A DNA stretch of 64,000 bases. It comes from Lactifluus volemus. Lineage: Eukaryota; Basidiomycota; Agaricomycetes; Russulales; Russulaceae. Below the pieces are notes generated by a model. That model ran no database searches and had not been told where the DNA came from. It saw nothing but the letters and a program-made list of their open reading frames with translations. The stretch lies in NCBI GenBank assembly GCA_022376515.1, contig WTXI01000021.1:124001-188000 (forward strand), in the 5' to 3' direction. The position numbers and the translations under genes were made by a program. Shown here in pieces: positions 36,854 to 49,166 of the stretch. Positions within the stretch are counted from its first letter, which is position 1; each line of letters begins with the position of its first letter.

Positions 36854-37951
36854 ATGCACGTAGCTCGTATTTCCCTTCTTGTCCTCGGCGCCTTTGCTAC
36901 TGTCCCCGTCCTCTCTGCCCCCATCAAGTAAGTTGCGGCCTCCTTCCCGCTTTGACGATTTCATTTTAACCTTCTGGATAGTACTAGTAGCGACAAACTT
37001 TCCCTTGAGGAAGCTGGTGATCTGCTTGTGCGTGATGGCACCACGGATTGCCCTCCAACGAACCCTCCCTCCGGGTCCCCCGACATGACCGAGCTGCATG
37101 ACGTTGCCACCCAATTTGCACCGTTCCTCCGCCTCATGGAATACCTCCTCACAAACTTTCAGACTAATAACAATCTCACTTCGAACCCGTAAGACACATA
37201 CTTAAGTTAACCTGACGCATATAACTTAGCTAATCTCCTCAGGTCGAGCATCCAGACTCGCGGTGTAGCGTTCTCTAGGGAAGGCCAGACTTCGAATAAT
37301 CCTGCCGATACCAACAGTTCCAGTACCAATACATCCCAGCCAAACGGAAGCGATGATTTGAAGACCTTATTCGATTTGCTGGCCCTGACTAGCCGCGATG
37401 TCGACCACCTTGCCACTCGCGAGTCCAATGATAGCCTCGAACAGCTCATCAATCTTCTCGACGCACGGGACCCCGATTCTAGCAATGGACTACGGGCCCG
37501 TCACTTCCACTTCTTCCATTTCTTAAAAAACGCCTTTAGAACTGCCACCAGCATGGCGTCCAGCTTTGGATTACGAGATACCATCCCCGATCAGGGTGAT
37601 TCCGACGACGACTCGCTCTTTTCTCTCCTCAATTCTCGAGAGGAAGGCTCTGGCGGGCAGACGACGGACGATGAAGCGTTGGAAAGCTTACTCTCTGCCC
37701 TCAATGCTCGGGAGCCCGGCGTTGATCAGGGCTCGCTTTCCCGCCGCAGTTGGTTCTCCATTTTCCGTGGTCTCAGTAAGCTCGTGAGCTCCGTGGGCTC
37801 TCACGGCAGAGGTGGTGGCGGCAGAGGCCGTGGCGGTCATAGTAACGGCATGGGCGTTAGCGACATTGGCAGCGTTGGCAACGTTGGCTTTAGCGGCAGC
37901 AGCAGCGGCAATGGCAATGGCAATAGCAATAGCAATAGCGGCCACCCGTAG
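36854..37951 (+). CDS. secreted low-complexity protein, 329 aa
   Basis: Exons 36854-36927, 36982-37188 and 37243-37951 join in phase. The N-terminus MHVARISLLVLGAFATVPVLSA is a clear signal peptide. The mature part carries a Cys-poor acidic region, Asn/Ser/Thr-rich stretches, and a recurrent motif of a Leu-rich helix ending in R-[DE]: GDLLVRDG, NLLDARDPD, SLLNSREEG, ALNAREPG. The last ~60 residues are Gly/Ser/Asn-rich with HGRGGGGRGRGG followed by NGNGNSNSNSG-type repeats. I do not recognise a family. The composition suggests a cell-wall or extracellular protein, possibly processed at the R-[DE] motifs. Its promoter and signal-peptide start are duplicated just upstream. Confidence 0.7.
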
Positions 37952-39030
37952 CGTACCACAACCCAGTTGATCCCCTTAATGCTCTCCTTGGGATCAAAGA
38001 CCTCGCGGCTTTAATGTTGGGGGGCTGATTGTACGTGCCTCGCTCGCTCGCCCTTCGCTTGGTGACTTTTAATTAGATGACGGTAGATGACATGACCTGA
38101 GGCGCAGTTATATGTTGTAATGATCGTGGACAATTTTGACTTTTGTACATATCGCACATTCTGTGAATGTGTTATCATCCCTCGGGTTGTGTGAGGCTGT
38201 ACTATGTTCAAGTTAAGGCACCTTTCTCAGTCTTGCTGTCTCAGTAGTAAGAGCAATCATGGCCTTTTTCTTCACATACAATCATGGAGGTACTGTTGCG
38301 GAGATTCCAAGATCTTTGAAAGCATCGATAATCCACATGTTACTGGTTGCTTAAAAGGGTATCTCCCCTTCTCCTAGAAGAGGGAAATCGGGGTCTCACG
38401 GTGAAAATTCGCGGCATAGTCCCAAGCGACGGCTAATGCTACTAGTACCAGCAGAGATTCAAGTTGAGCGATAGTATAGGAAATGGTTCTAGGCTTGAGG
38501 ACGCACGTAATGCAAACCGCCGCATCTCGGACAAAGTCAGCAGCGAGTCAGCGAGCGAAACTTGGAGCGTTGTTGTCTCAATTGTCATGTGTATACCAGA
38601 CTTGGCCATGCTTGGCGTGCCATACTAAAGAACTTTCTGGTCAATCGTTGAAGCTTTGTAGCCTCCACTACACCTCTCTTTCCCTTTCTTCCACTCTTGA
38701 CAACTCAAAACTCAACTCGCCGGGTTCCGTTAAGAATCGAAAGGGACAAATAAATAGACACTGAATCTGTTTGTGTATCCGCTTCGATTGATCGATCTGA
38801 ATACTTTTAGGTACCTGGGAAGATGTGTTTTTTTACTACGGCTAACGATCACACTGATGGTTTATAATAAACACCGACGTAGGTCCGAAATGGATCTCGA
38901 AATTCAAATTCTCAATATGGCGCACGTGGCATACTCGGGATTGATCGAGACTAATACAGTGCTTGGCCTATCCCGCCGCTCCAAGTCCCAGTGGTGATAG
39001 TAGCACCAAATCGAACTATCGGATGTGGTG
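37952..39030. other. intergenic, nothing recognised
   Basis: About 1.1 kb between two plus-strand genes. Short frames only, with no motif or repeat that I can support. Confidence 0.4.
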
Positions 39031-40372
39031 ATGGCCCTGCGGTCCCTTCGTTGCCTCAGTCTAGCATGGCATCGATATCCCCACCGTGTCTCCTCTCCTA
39101 TGATTTCCACTATGGCCATCAACACCACTCAAGAAGGACTTGTAATCCCGCAGCTCAACGCCACATTTCCCTACCGTTGGCTCCGAGATTCATGTCCCTG
39201 CCCATCTTGCGTACACCCTTCAACTCAGCAGAAGTTGCATCGCACTTCTGACATACCCGCATTTATCACACCCGAGAACGTCGAGGCGACAGTCGATGGC
39301 GTACACATCTCCTGGGCCAGTCCAGACGGGCATCATTCGTTCTTTCCACAAGCTCTCTTGGCAACCCATGCAAGCTCTGCTGCGCTGCACGATTTCCATA
39401 ACGACGTTCCCATCACACTCTGGCCAACTGCATCTGCGCTGCTCGCGGCCTCTGGAGGTGACCTTGAAGTGTCATACCAGGACTTTGGCACGACTCGTGG
39501 CCTCTTGCGTGCCATCACGCAGCTGCAGCGTACGGGGCTGCTCTTCCTCCGTGGTGTACCCCATTCCGACACGAGTGACTCAAAGTGCGAGATCCGGCGG
39601 GTGGCTACGCGTTTTGCCGAGCTGCGAGAGACATTTTATGGTGCGGTGTGGAACGTGACGAACGTCGTCAACAGCCGCAACATCGCATATACCAACCTTT
39701 GCTTGGGACTACACATGGATTTGCAGTGCGTCTACACTGTACATCGCGTCTTTTCTTCCCGCTTCACTACCCCCCGTACCCAGGTACTTTGAGTCGCCAC
39801 CACGATTCCAGATCCTACATTGCATACGCAACCGGGTGTATGGTGGCACCTCTCTCTTCGTCGACGCCTTCGCCGCAGCCGCTACGCTACGCACCACCCA
39901 CCCGGCGGATTTTGAGCAATTGACTACGACGCCCGTGCCGTTCCATTACATCAATGGCGAGCGGCACCTCCATCACGCGCGACCAACCATCGTCCTAGCT
40001 CCTTTCACTGAATCTGAAGGCGGTGGAGGAGATGCAGAGCCGCGCATCACCGCGGTGAGTTACAGCCCGCCGTTCCAAGCACCTCTCCCACGGGACACCC
40101 CCCCTGCATTCTACGATGCGCTCGCGTGCTTTGCCGCGATTTCCGAGGCTCCCGCGGCGACGTACGCTCACCAATTGAACGAGGGAGACATGGTTGTATT
40201 CGACAATCGTCGCCTGTTGCATGGGCGCACCGCGTTCGAAGACCGGGATGGGCAGGCGGGTGGAGCGGGGGATGAGCCGAATCGATGGCTCAAGGGGTGC
40301 TATTTCGAGGGCGACGTCATGGCGAGTCACGGAAGGGTGTTGAGGGCCAGAGCTGCGCGTGGTGAGATTTGA
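39031..40372 (+). CDS. gamma-butyrobetaine / trimethyllysine-type 2-oxoglutarate dioxygenase
   Basis: Exon 1 is 39031-39725 and exon 2 is 39784-40372, giving 427 aa. The N-terminus MALRSLRCLSLAWHRYPHR is Arg-rich without acidic residues, like a mitochondrial presequence. Next comes the family's N-terminal module (YRWLRDSCPCPSCVHPSTQQ) with clustered Cys/His that binds zinc in known members. The TauD-like domain follows: GLLFLRGVP, NIAYTNLCLGLHMDL (HxD iron ligands), the exon junction into YFESPPRFQILHCIR, and DNRRLLHGRTAF with the distal His and the 2-oxoglutarate Arg. Known relatives hydroxylate gamma-butyrobetaine or trimethyllysine in carnitine synthesis; this sequence alone does not say which. 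The first in-frame ATG was chosen; a Met at residue ~25-29 is an alternative. Confidence 0.87.
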
Positions 40373-40542
40373 TACGTCCGTGCAGTTCTGGAACGTTCAG
40401 GTAGATTTCTTGGAATTCCGGCAGCTACGGGAGAGTTGCGCCATGATTCAAAGGTGATACTAGGTGAAGCTGAAGCGCTGAAGATCCAAAGCAGTACAGC
40501 GATGAGCGCCTAACTGTCAGCCACCTACTGAATGACTACAGT

Positions 40543-41500
40543 ATGGCATCCGAGTTCAAGCTAGTCACCCGTGGCCCCTGCGGAAGCTTGATCCTCCTCT
40601 ATCCTATGTCGGACTTCGTCGGATTTCAGATCCTCACCTTAAATATGACATCATACATGATAGGGTTCTGAGCTAGGTCGTTTTCTCTTTCAGCAATCTC
40701 CTTGAAAATCAAACGTGGGACGTTAATCTTTATATCGACATCTCCCAGTTGAAGACCCTCATCCTCGAAAGTTGCGGCCGTCCTAGTCTGAATCTTCCCG
40801 ATCCCGTTCTCATGAAGGTGCGCCACGTGCAGTCGTCAATTCCATGCGGACATTACACTGAGTGTAACTAATGATCCCGCTGGACTCTTCAGGTCAATTT
40901 GAATGTGGATCGTGAATCTATCAAAGACTCCATTTCCGCTGGCACATACCAACCTGAAGACGTCACAACGTTAACTGACGTGCGAGAACCGATTTCTAAT
41001 GTATGGCCAGATAAACCTCCCTGCCATTTCCTCCATATTTTCATTAGCCCTTCTGGTGGTGGATGAATGACTCGCCTCTTCTATTTCCAGAACCAGGGAA
41101 GGAGCGAAGAAACTGATTCTAAGCCACACAACCGATACACCGAATGAAGATGATAGCCCAATTGGTTCATGCAGTGACTCGGAAGAGGACGAGTGGGACT
41201 TGTATGATGTGTTCATGCGAGCACATTATCCTGCATCTTCTCGACAAGGTTGGGGACGAAGATAGTCGCCTCAGTATGATTGCCGGGAAGCTGAAAGCGA
41301 AAGTACCACAGCAGCGGCCTTCGTTGCTCGAATGGCACAAATGGCTCGAGGGGTCGCCCTCCGAGTCTGATGCGGCGGCCAACATTTTGAAGAAAGACAG
41401 GAAAGAGATGATTCGAGAACTTATGGAAGTCGATGAAGATATGGAACCCACTAGGAAAAAGCCCAGACTTGCATCTCCAGAACGGCCAATGGGGGAGTAG
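40543..41500 (+). CDS. possible multi-exon gene with Crinkler-like header segment
   Basis: A coding-like path on the plus strand uses an exon after CTTTCAG near 40690 (NLLENQTWDVNLYIDISQLK ... DPVLMK). It continues after a GTGCGC..TTCAG intron with VNLNVDRESIKDSISAG...TTLTDVREPISN..WPDKPPCHFLHIFISPSGG, ending near 41065. The second part resembles the LWKVxIPxD ... L.xVxxLxxxF...HxxVxPP pattern of the ubiquitin-like header of Crinkler proteins. Further downstream an acidic segment (CSDSEEDEWDLYD) and a frame ending at 41500 (LLEWHKWLEG, KKPRLASPE) may be later exons or a different gene. The first exon (a Met at 40543) and all later joins are uncertain. It may be a decayed gene. Confidence 0.35.
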
Positions 41501-41944
41501 TCGCCGAGTCTTGGAGCGCATGGGTTGAGAGTGTAGGAGTTGAGGCAAAAAACGAGTAGAACATCAGGGAATCCGGACAGTGGGCGGTGTAAGAGCTTCA
41601 CGCTGAGCGAGAGAAAGAGGAAATGTCAGTTACAGTGCAAAGTGCGCCAACTGTGGCAACGACAAACTCTACTCCGAAGACTCGTTTGAAAAGGGCCCTG
41701 CACACTCAGGCTCCTCTAGGCTCAATTGAAGGAGAAGCGCATGCAGTATGAGAAAGACTTGGTCGTATTTGACACTGTACCGTGACTGTGGGAGGATAGC
41801 ACGGCCGAGCATTAGCGGGCTACTCGCGAAATATTTCTTGGTCTATGTGCAAAGGAAAACAATCACAACGATTATTTCGAGGTACACAGTTACTAGTACG
41901 TACAAACAAGACGACACGACACATCATCTGGTCTTAACTAAACT

Positions 41945-43473
41945 TTATCCCCAAAGAAGCAACTTTTCGTTCGGCACCGCATCGACGTACCGACCGCCTT
42001 TGACCGTGTGCGTCTCGAGTACCTTGTCAATTTCTGCCAGGTCCTCGCTCGAAAGTTCCACATCACCTCCAGCGAGGTTTTCAAGCGTGCGTTTTGAATT
42101 TCTACCAAATTGATCGCTCTTAAGCACTCTATTTTGGGCTCGACCATGTCAAAAGGACTCACGAGGAACCGGGAAGAGGCACAACGTGTGGGCCGCGCGA
42201 GGCGACCCAGGCGATACTCAGCTGCGCAGCAGTTATTCCTTTGCGTGTTGCGATTGCGGTCAGCGCATCAACGATGACAAAATTGTGCTTGAGGTTCTGC
42301 ATGAAAGAAGTCAGCGGGAGCCGGTACCGCAGACAGTAGTAATGGCTCACATCCTCTTGGAAGCGAGACAAGTTCCGCCGGAAGTCACCCTCTATGATGA
42401 AGACGTGAGTGCTTTTAAAGTCAAAAATCAAAAACAAGAGCTACAGTACCCTCTAAGTCATCAGGTTTCCTGACCTGACCCGTAAGGAAGCCCCGTCCAA
42501 GTGGTCTGTGATGCCAATGAAAAGGAGATCAAGCACTGTGTAGTGGTCATGCAAGAGGTTACGCACGAGTATCCAACGACAGCAATACCGAGCTCGGCAC
42601 AAGTGGCGATAACTACGGAACATGTCAGCAAATGCTCTGAGGCACAACAAGCTCATGAGCTGGTAAGATAGCTTACCATCCTTGGTTTCCTGAGTGTACG
42701 ACCATGGGCTGACCTCGATCTCCACTGCAGCCACTTCGGGCGCGACCTTGTGAGCTCTGCGCACAGTGGCGGCGCTGACCTCCGACAACCCAATAAATTT
42801 GAATTTTCCCTCCTTGACAAAGCCCTGAAGCACTTTGAGGGTGTCTTCAACTGGGTAGGTTGGATCATTGCGTGCGCATTCGAAGAGATCTAGAGACTTG
42901 GTTCCTCGTAGCTTTTCGAGGATGTAATCGACACTGCGGCGAAGATTTTCCGGAGAGGCGTCCGGCTCGAGTGAGTGGTGCCTGACTCCACCTTTAACGG
43001 AAAGGAAGGCTCTATCCGCGTAAGAGGGGTATTTCTCGAAGAAACGTGCGACGAGCTCTAGGTTCGTCGGGGTCGCGCCTTGGCCGTAAAACTCGCCTAA
43101 TAGCCAACCAGCGATACATGAGAACATAAAGCTTGAATTCAAACACAATGTGAGACGAGCTCGCACCGCTGTTTATTAACATTTTAGTGCCTGGGGGAAG
43201 CGCGTCAATGCCTGCCTTGATGGCCGCAAAACAGTCTTCGTCAGGTACGGGTGTCGGTTTCCATCTACCAGACAAGTTATCGTATTAGTCATCGTAGTTC
43301 TTCCTCATGCAAAACCCAGATTTCCGCACGTCATCATCATCAAGCCATGCTAAGAAGAAGGATAAATCTGTTCAGAGAGAGGGAATCGTGAAAGTGAACG
43401 ATAGATTTACCCCTGTTTTTCCAATGACAACGTTCGACGCTGCACCGCCGAGTGTAGTAGTCTTGTTCACCAT
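41945..43473 (-). CDS. aldo/keto reductase, pyridoxal reductase-like
   Basis: NADPH-dependent reductase resembling yeast pyridoxal reductase Plr1, which makes pyridoxine from pyridoxal; cytosolic by lack of signals. The start is ATG 43473 (MVNKTTTLGG). Short introns follow: the N-terminus joins as VVIGKTGHGLMMMTWKPTPVPDEDCFAAI, then across an intron INSGEFYGQGATPTNLELV. Later segments include LSVKGG (Lys of the tetrad region), LDLFECARND, FIGLSEVSAATVRRAHKVAPEVAAVEIEVSPW, an AELGIAVVGYSPLGRGFLTG region, WVASRGPHVVPLPGSS (cofactor phosphate-binding region) and ENLAGGDVELSSEDLAEIDKVL. It ends at a stop at 41945. Exons cover the whole barrel and no break was found. A relic of a related gene lies at 51393-51462. 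Confidence 0.85.
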
Positions 43474-45081
43474 TTTGCTACTGAGGGGAGAATACGATAG
43501 TGTGGAGAAGAAAAGAAGCCTACGCATCCCATGGCGCGGCGACTCCTTTTAAGTCAGTAAGAGATGATATCACTTGACCCTGATTACCTACCGATGTAAT
43601 GGCGGCACATCTGGTCACGTAAAGCTGATTATGTTAATCATATTGAGAGTGGGTCCAAATTCTGAACGTCGGTCCTGTTTTGGTAGCCCGTAACTGTGGA
43701 TGACTCGATGACGCAGGAAGTAGAGCAAAGTTGGGCCGAGTCTTTGCCAGTGGGGGAGCAGTCGATGTAAGGTCACGATGCCAGTGTAAGGTTAATGTAT
43801 TAAAGTTGCAGTGAGCGAATGACAAACTGACCTCCGAGTCAGTTTTACGAAGCGAGAGACGTATCGTACTATAAATGAGAGGTTTCCCAGTACTAATGGA
43901 CTGGAAATAAAAGAAACGGTAAGGGTATACCCTGTTGCCAGCAAGGTTGCCAGCCAGGTTATGTTTGGGACGTTACCCACTTAGGGCCCGGCCCCCTCAC
44001 CGCAGGCGCCCGCCGGGCCCGCCCGCCCCACCTCTATTGACAGATGTCTCTCATAACTAGGGGTGCGTTGATTCATATTGAAACTATTTCCTTCTTTGGA
44101 TGAGGGAAGAGACTGTATGGAGACCACGTAATTTGCTTGCCCGGGGGTGCGATGTGGATGTGTCGCCGGGCTTCAGGTGGATCGACTCGGGCTTGATGTT
44201 TGAACGAGTAACGAGAGAATTCCAGTGGTAGATTGGGTGGGTATTGACCGCGTCAGCCTCGCACTGCTCGGCACGAAAGCCAATCACAGGGCTGAACGAA
44301 CCTCCCTCTTGGCTAACTATTTCAACTCCCAATCATATTTCAGGCACTTGTGGGGGGGTGAGGTGGGGTGGGGCACGCTGAACGATCACACAGTAATCAT
44401 GACATGCTGTATTTCATATCCTAGAGTGTTGAAGTATCATGGTATGAATACGTCACAAGGATAAAATGTTCAAAGTCATTGAGGGAATCGCAGTTCTTGG
44501 CAATCGTGCATGGGGAGCAAAGTGGCATAAATGGTGTGAGGGACGTGCAGGGGTGTAGAGAGACGGGTTCGAGGAGAGGAGAGCCGGAATGGGAAAATGG
44601 GGAATGAGGAGGTCATAGAAGAGACTCCGGAAGGAATGAGATGTACCAATGACCAACTTACCTGCAAGCCCTAAGCCCAACTGTAAACGAGACGTGGATT
44701 TAGTCTGTGTCATGCTTGCCAGTGTGACGCATGTTTTCTGCTCCCCCCGCCGGGGTTATCTTGTGAGGCGGAACTTTGAAAGAACGATCCTGCTTCATGT
44801 CTGTGAAGGTTTGCTGGCTCCGGCGGCAGCAGTCGATCAGGCAACCCCGAGTTGAGATCCGCTCGGAAATGAGACGACAGCGTCATTTACTGTATTTGTG
44901 ACGTACCATGAGTCCTGCTCTGCAGCTCCTGGTATACAGTCCCCCAAGGAGTCCTTTATGAACATGGGGGGCAAGTTCCATGAAGATCGTAGGCGCAATG
45001 TATGGTTCCTCAGCCTAGCTCAGGCCCAACGCTCAGCACTCAGCGCTCGGCGGCGGCGTTCGAGCTGGGACGCCCGGCCTC
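43474..45081. other. intergenic, GC-rich tract, nothing else recognised
   Basis: About 1.6 kb without a supported gene. A short, strikingly GC-rich tract at 43985-44032 (ggcccggccccctcaccgc and onwards) stands out from surroundings of mixed composition. Frames on either strand near 44085-44710 show no motifs. Confidence 0.4.
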
Positions 45082-46243
45082 ATGATGAACTTGAACGACC
45101 GCAGCTGCCCCTACTACTTCCACCTCTCTTCCTCAAACCTATATAATGTCCGGGCCTTCCAGCAACGATCCCGACTCTGCCTCAGTTCGCACTTAACCTC
45201 CAATTCGACCACCTCTACTACTACATACGTGAGACAGGCCAAACCCAACGAGATCCCAGCTATTGCAGCCATCTATGAGCGCGCCTTTGCACGCGACCCG
45301 TCACGAACTGGCTCGGCCGCGTATCCACACTCGTACCACACTATACCGCAAATGACAAACGCTCTCGTCGAACGCTCTCCGCTCTCCACAGCTTTCATCT
45401 CCTCGTCACAAAAATGACGCAGATTCGGGGACTCGTCGTCGTCGTCGTCGAACGTGACCGCCGTGACGGCCCTGGCCCGGAGGACTCGGAGAAGGAGAAG
45501 GTTGTGGGAGGAGCGCTTTGGTTGCCGCCTGGGAAGAAAATTGACCCGTCGTTGCTCACACTTTTGCGTATCTCGCCTTGGAAGGTGATATGGAGATGGG
45601 GCCTTGTCGGTGTCAAAGTGCGTTGTCTTTCCACTGGTCGCGGAGGCCACACCGAAATATCGGCCCTACTGATTAACGTCCGCGCCGTAATATAGAGAGC
45701 GTTGATCGACTATGGTCCCAGCGTCGAGAAGAGTCTTGATGAGGTATTTGGGGCGCGCGGCCTCAAGTGGCTTGACTCGTGGCATCTATTGATGATTGCT
45801 ATTGATCCCGAGCACGAGGGAAAAGGTATGTGTCTGTTCCCCGTTCTGCACCCATTAACTAGTCGGAATTCTGGAAAAGGATATTAGGATACTGCTCGCT
45901 GATTGTACGTGACGGATGGAAACGAGCTTCAGGAAAACCGGTGTATCTTGAAGCTAGCACTCCGCACTCTAGGGACATTTACGCTCATCTCGGTTTCGAG
46001 GTAAGTTATTAAGGCCCCTAAGCTGGAAGATCCCCTTCTGACCCCAAGTTGGCGCTTTCTCTCTAGTTCAACAAGGAAAATCGGTTTGGCGTGGGGTCGG
46101 TGAACGAGATGGGTGTGAAGGCCAAAGGTACTGCTGCGGTTGGAGTCCCGGTTTTCATCATGACAAAGGTGCGCGCATTCTTGATTTGTCGGGACCTATG
46201 TAGCCGACTGACGCAAGAGTTGGTCAGTGGGAAACAGCCGTGA
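45082..46243 (+). CDS. GNAT-family N-acetyltransferase with a frame discontinuity
   Basis: Acetyl-CoA-dependent acyltransferase of a type common in fungi; substrate unknown. The first part reads TTYVRQAKPNEIPAIAAIYERAFARDP in one frame. The next part (ALHSFHLLVTKMTQIRGLVVVVVERD..GGALWLPPGKK) is in another frame, with the switch between about 45345 and 45390 and no plausible intron there. The rest splices cleanly: VGVK to RALIDYGPSVEKSLDEVF, then SWHLLMIAIDPEHEGKGYC (acetyl-CoA loop), SLIVRDGWKRASGKPVYLEASTP, YAHLGFEFNKENRFGVG and VPVFIMTK. The 3' end (stop near 46241-46243) and the start (45082, or an out-of-frame ATG at 45146) are uncertain. Either a sequencing error, a missed micro-exon, or a recent pseudogene. 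Confidence 0.65.
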
Positions 46244-46433
46244 TCTAATCCCAATATGCAATGTTGGCACTCATATCACCCTTCTGACGCAAACGACTAG
46301 TCGCTTTGTCCATGAGTTCCTATGACTTACCGTTATCCATTTCAATGGCCTGCCTGGGTTTGGATCAGATCAGGGTTATAGTCAAACGACATTCTATTTG
46401 GACATGACTTTGACAACCCCCAGGTAAGCCAGC

Positions 46434-49166
46434 CTAATCTGACTCTGAGAGAGCGCCACGCTCTTCCAAGTACCTCTGTGCTTTCCCAAGCATCCATATA
46501 GTAAACGCAAACTTGAAGTTTGGATATGAGATCGCGCAAGTCCTGTTAAAGATCCCTTCGATGGCCTCTTGTGCCCATGAGCCATCCTGGATATATATAA
46601 GTGGGGTGAAAAAGGGCTCGGGAGAACCAACGAACTGGTAGTTGACGCGACATGACCAACGCTACAGCTTTTGCGATTGGTTCGGTGTGAGGGTACTTCG
46701 CATAGATGAGCGCCATTGCGGCCCAAGACGTTTGGACGACCTGCGTATTCTCGTGCTCGATCCATATGCAAGCCTCGCATGTCTATTCTCCAAAAAATAA
46801 AATAAAATTCAAGTCTCATTAAAAAAGGGTTTTGACTGAAAGAAGTGGTACGTGCCTGGTAACTCTCACCCCAACCGCCATCTGCCCTTTGTTTGCTCAC
46901 GAGAAAGTCGCAAGCTCGACGGGCGGAATCGCTCGTCTCGTACGTTTCTCCCATGAGTGAAAGACTCTCGAGAGCGAACATCGTTGCATAAGTAAAGCAA
47001 ATGCCCCAAGAGCCCACCCAACCGCCTTCAGGCTGCTGGATATCATGCATAAATGCTATGGCGCGCTGAATTGTATTCCTATTGATAGTGGAGGCTCGAT
47101 TGTCAATGTGAACATTATTTATAATTATGACTCACGCAATCTCTTCCGCTCTGTAACTGGGATGGTACTTTCGAAAGATGGAAAGCGAAGTGATCACTGA
47201 AGTTGTGCACTCGGGATATTCGTATTCGATCATAATCCTCCCTACTCAATTCAGCGAGAACTCGGAGTGATACGTGGGCACATACTTACCAAAGACTTCG
47301 GCAGGATTTAACAACTCGAGCCAAGTCGGACCCCGCACTATCTCATAGGTCGCATATCCTCCATCGGGATTTTGCATTGTTAACAGCGTGTCAACCGCAT
47401 CGAACAAGCGATCGTCAGAAACCAAAGTCGGCATGAACCTGTTCCGGTCACATGACTTTCCAAGAAGGGGCCCATCCAAACGGACCGACGTACTCGACTT
47501 GGTTCTGCAAGTACAGAACCGACTTGAGACCTTCACCAGTACAATCGCTGACGGTGTATCCCTGCTCTTTCGTGCTGAATGGCCACGCACCCTTCGTTCG
47601 ATGCCGATTTGACATCTCAAAGTACTTCGGATTATCGCGAATCTGACAACGGTCCAACCACCGCAGAGCGTCATCAAACTTTTCTTGTTGTCTTCGTCAT
47701 CAGCCAGCCCCGTCTCCACCAGAGCCTGAGTGATGAACCCAATGTCCCACAGCTGGCTGCCGTTCGTGCCACACATCATCATGCCTTCAGTTGCGAGCCA
47801 CATAAAGTCGCGTCGCTTCTCGTCGTGCCGTTTGTAAGCATCGCTCTCGGAACCTTCAGCGTGGAATCGTGCGATAAGATTCATCATCTTGGAAACGGGT
47901 CCAAGCGTTTGATAGCCGGTATTCTCGTCCTCATAGACGATCAGCTTGTATGCGTACTCCGTACCAGCGTGACGGAGGGGCGGGATAGTACACTGTTCGT
48001 ATATGCCAAGGATGACTGCGATGGGTCGAAAAGCTTGCTGTGAGGCGAGTGGAGGTCTGCTGCGGAGACATTATTTCGCTGGGCCGGCCAATGATAGTAT
48101 GGTAGGCTTGGGTGTATAGTTCCTTTAATCGGAAATGAACCAACGTTGAGTAGACATGTTCAATACCAACCTCACGGAGCTCAAGATGAGAGGGTCCTCG
48201 GAAGCCTTGAATCTCACACCATATAGGTAACTCATGGGAACATAGACAGTGCGAGTGTGGATCCACCATCGAGATGGGTGAAAAGGTAACCATTTGGGGA
48301 GGAGCCTATCAAAGCATGTCAACCTTAAAAGCTAACTGACTGGTATTCCACACACCATAGCTCAGGAGGTATCGGTGGTTGCCATCCCAGTCATAGACAT
48401 TCAAGACCGAAAGCCAAAACTTGCCCCAAGAGGCTGAAGCAGCAGCCCCGCCTAAAACGAGTTGTCAACTTGGGGAACCGCGTATTCAAGGTGAAAAGCC
48501 ATCATACTCACCCAGCTTGTGTAGGGTAGCGCGAGCCTGCACGATCACTGGGTGTTCTGCTGGAACGCCCAGTAGACGAAGAGCGACATAATTGAGTGCG
48601 GTACCCATCGCTGTCGAGTGTCCCTCGATGTGTCTGAACGTCCCAGGTCAATTCATTGGTTGAGTAATAGAGGGAGAACGTACAGGCCCCAGCCTCCATC
48701 GTCAGGATGCGCGTGATTGAAGAGATAACGAATCATCTCAAGCCTCTCCTCCTCAAAAAACGACATGCCAGTGACGTATGAACCTATGACCAAACCAGGT
48801 AAGAGAAACATGGGTCCACCATACTCGCCCGCCCAATGGCCACCCTTTGATTGAAGCTTTCTGTAGAATGTGTAACCGTTACGGGCAGCATCGAGTGGAC
48901 ATTTTGCCTTGGGAAGTGAAGGCAAATCCTATACGATTTACTCTTGAGGAAAAAAGGAGGGCTCAAAAGAATAAAATGCAAAAGCTGACCAGCGGAAGAC
49001 CTATCCAGTATTTATCGGCGTGTGAAGGAGGACGAGCTTCGAGTTGATCCTCTGTCCTCAGAAAGTCCCAAACATGTCGCCCGTCATCGGTGTCGCGTAG
49101 TCTCCAACGTGAATAATCTGTAAAAGGCTCTTTGGGCGAGGCTGGGATATCGAGGTGAGCCCACAT
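46434..49166 (-). CDS. ERG7: lanosterol synthase (oxidosqualene cyclase)
   Basis: Cyclises 2,3-oxidosqualene to lanosterol in ergosterol synthesis, on endoplasmic reticulum/lipid-particle membranes. The ATG at 49166 opens [24 protein letters not shown]. Later exons give [45 protein letters not shown] and [29 protein letters not shown]. They continue with [25 protein letters not shown] (the protonating Asp motif, DCTAE in classical members), [28 protein letters not shown] and [11 protein letters not shown], then [24 protein letters not shown] and [12 protein letters not shown]. The end is [15 protein letters not shown] and [20 protein letters not shown]. Several QW repeats are visible. A join [10 protein letters not shown] uses a GTACGT donor near 47498. 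I found no stop or frame break. Confidence 0.92.

Noticed and set aside
43985..44032. GC-rich tract as a possible structured RNA or horizontally acquired piece
   Set aside because: Under 50 bp, with no consistent pairing or coding content. Too little to claim a feature.
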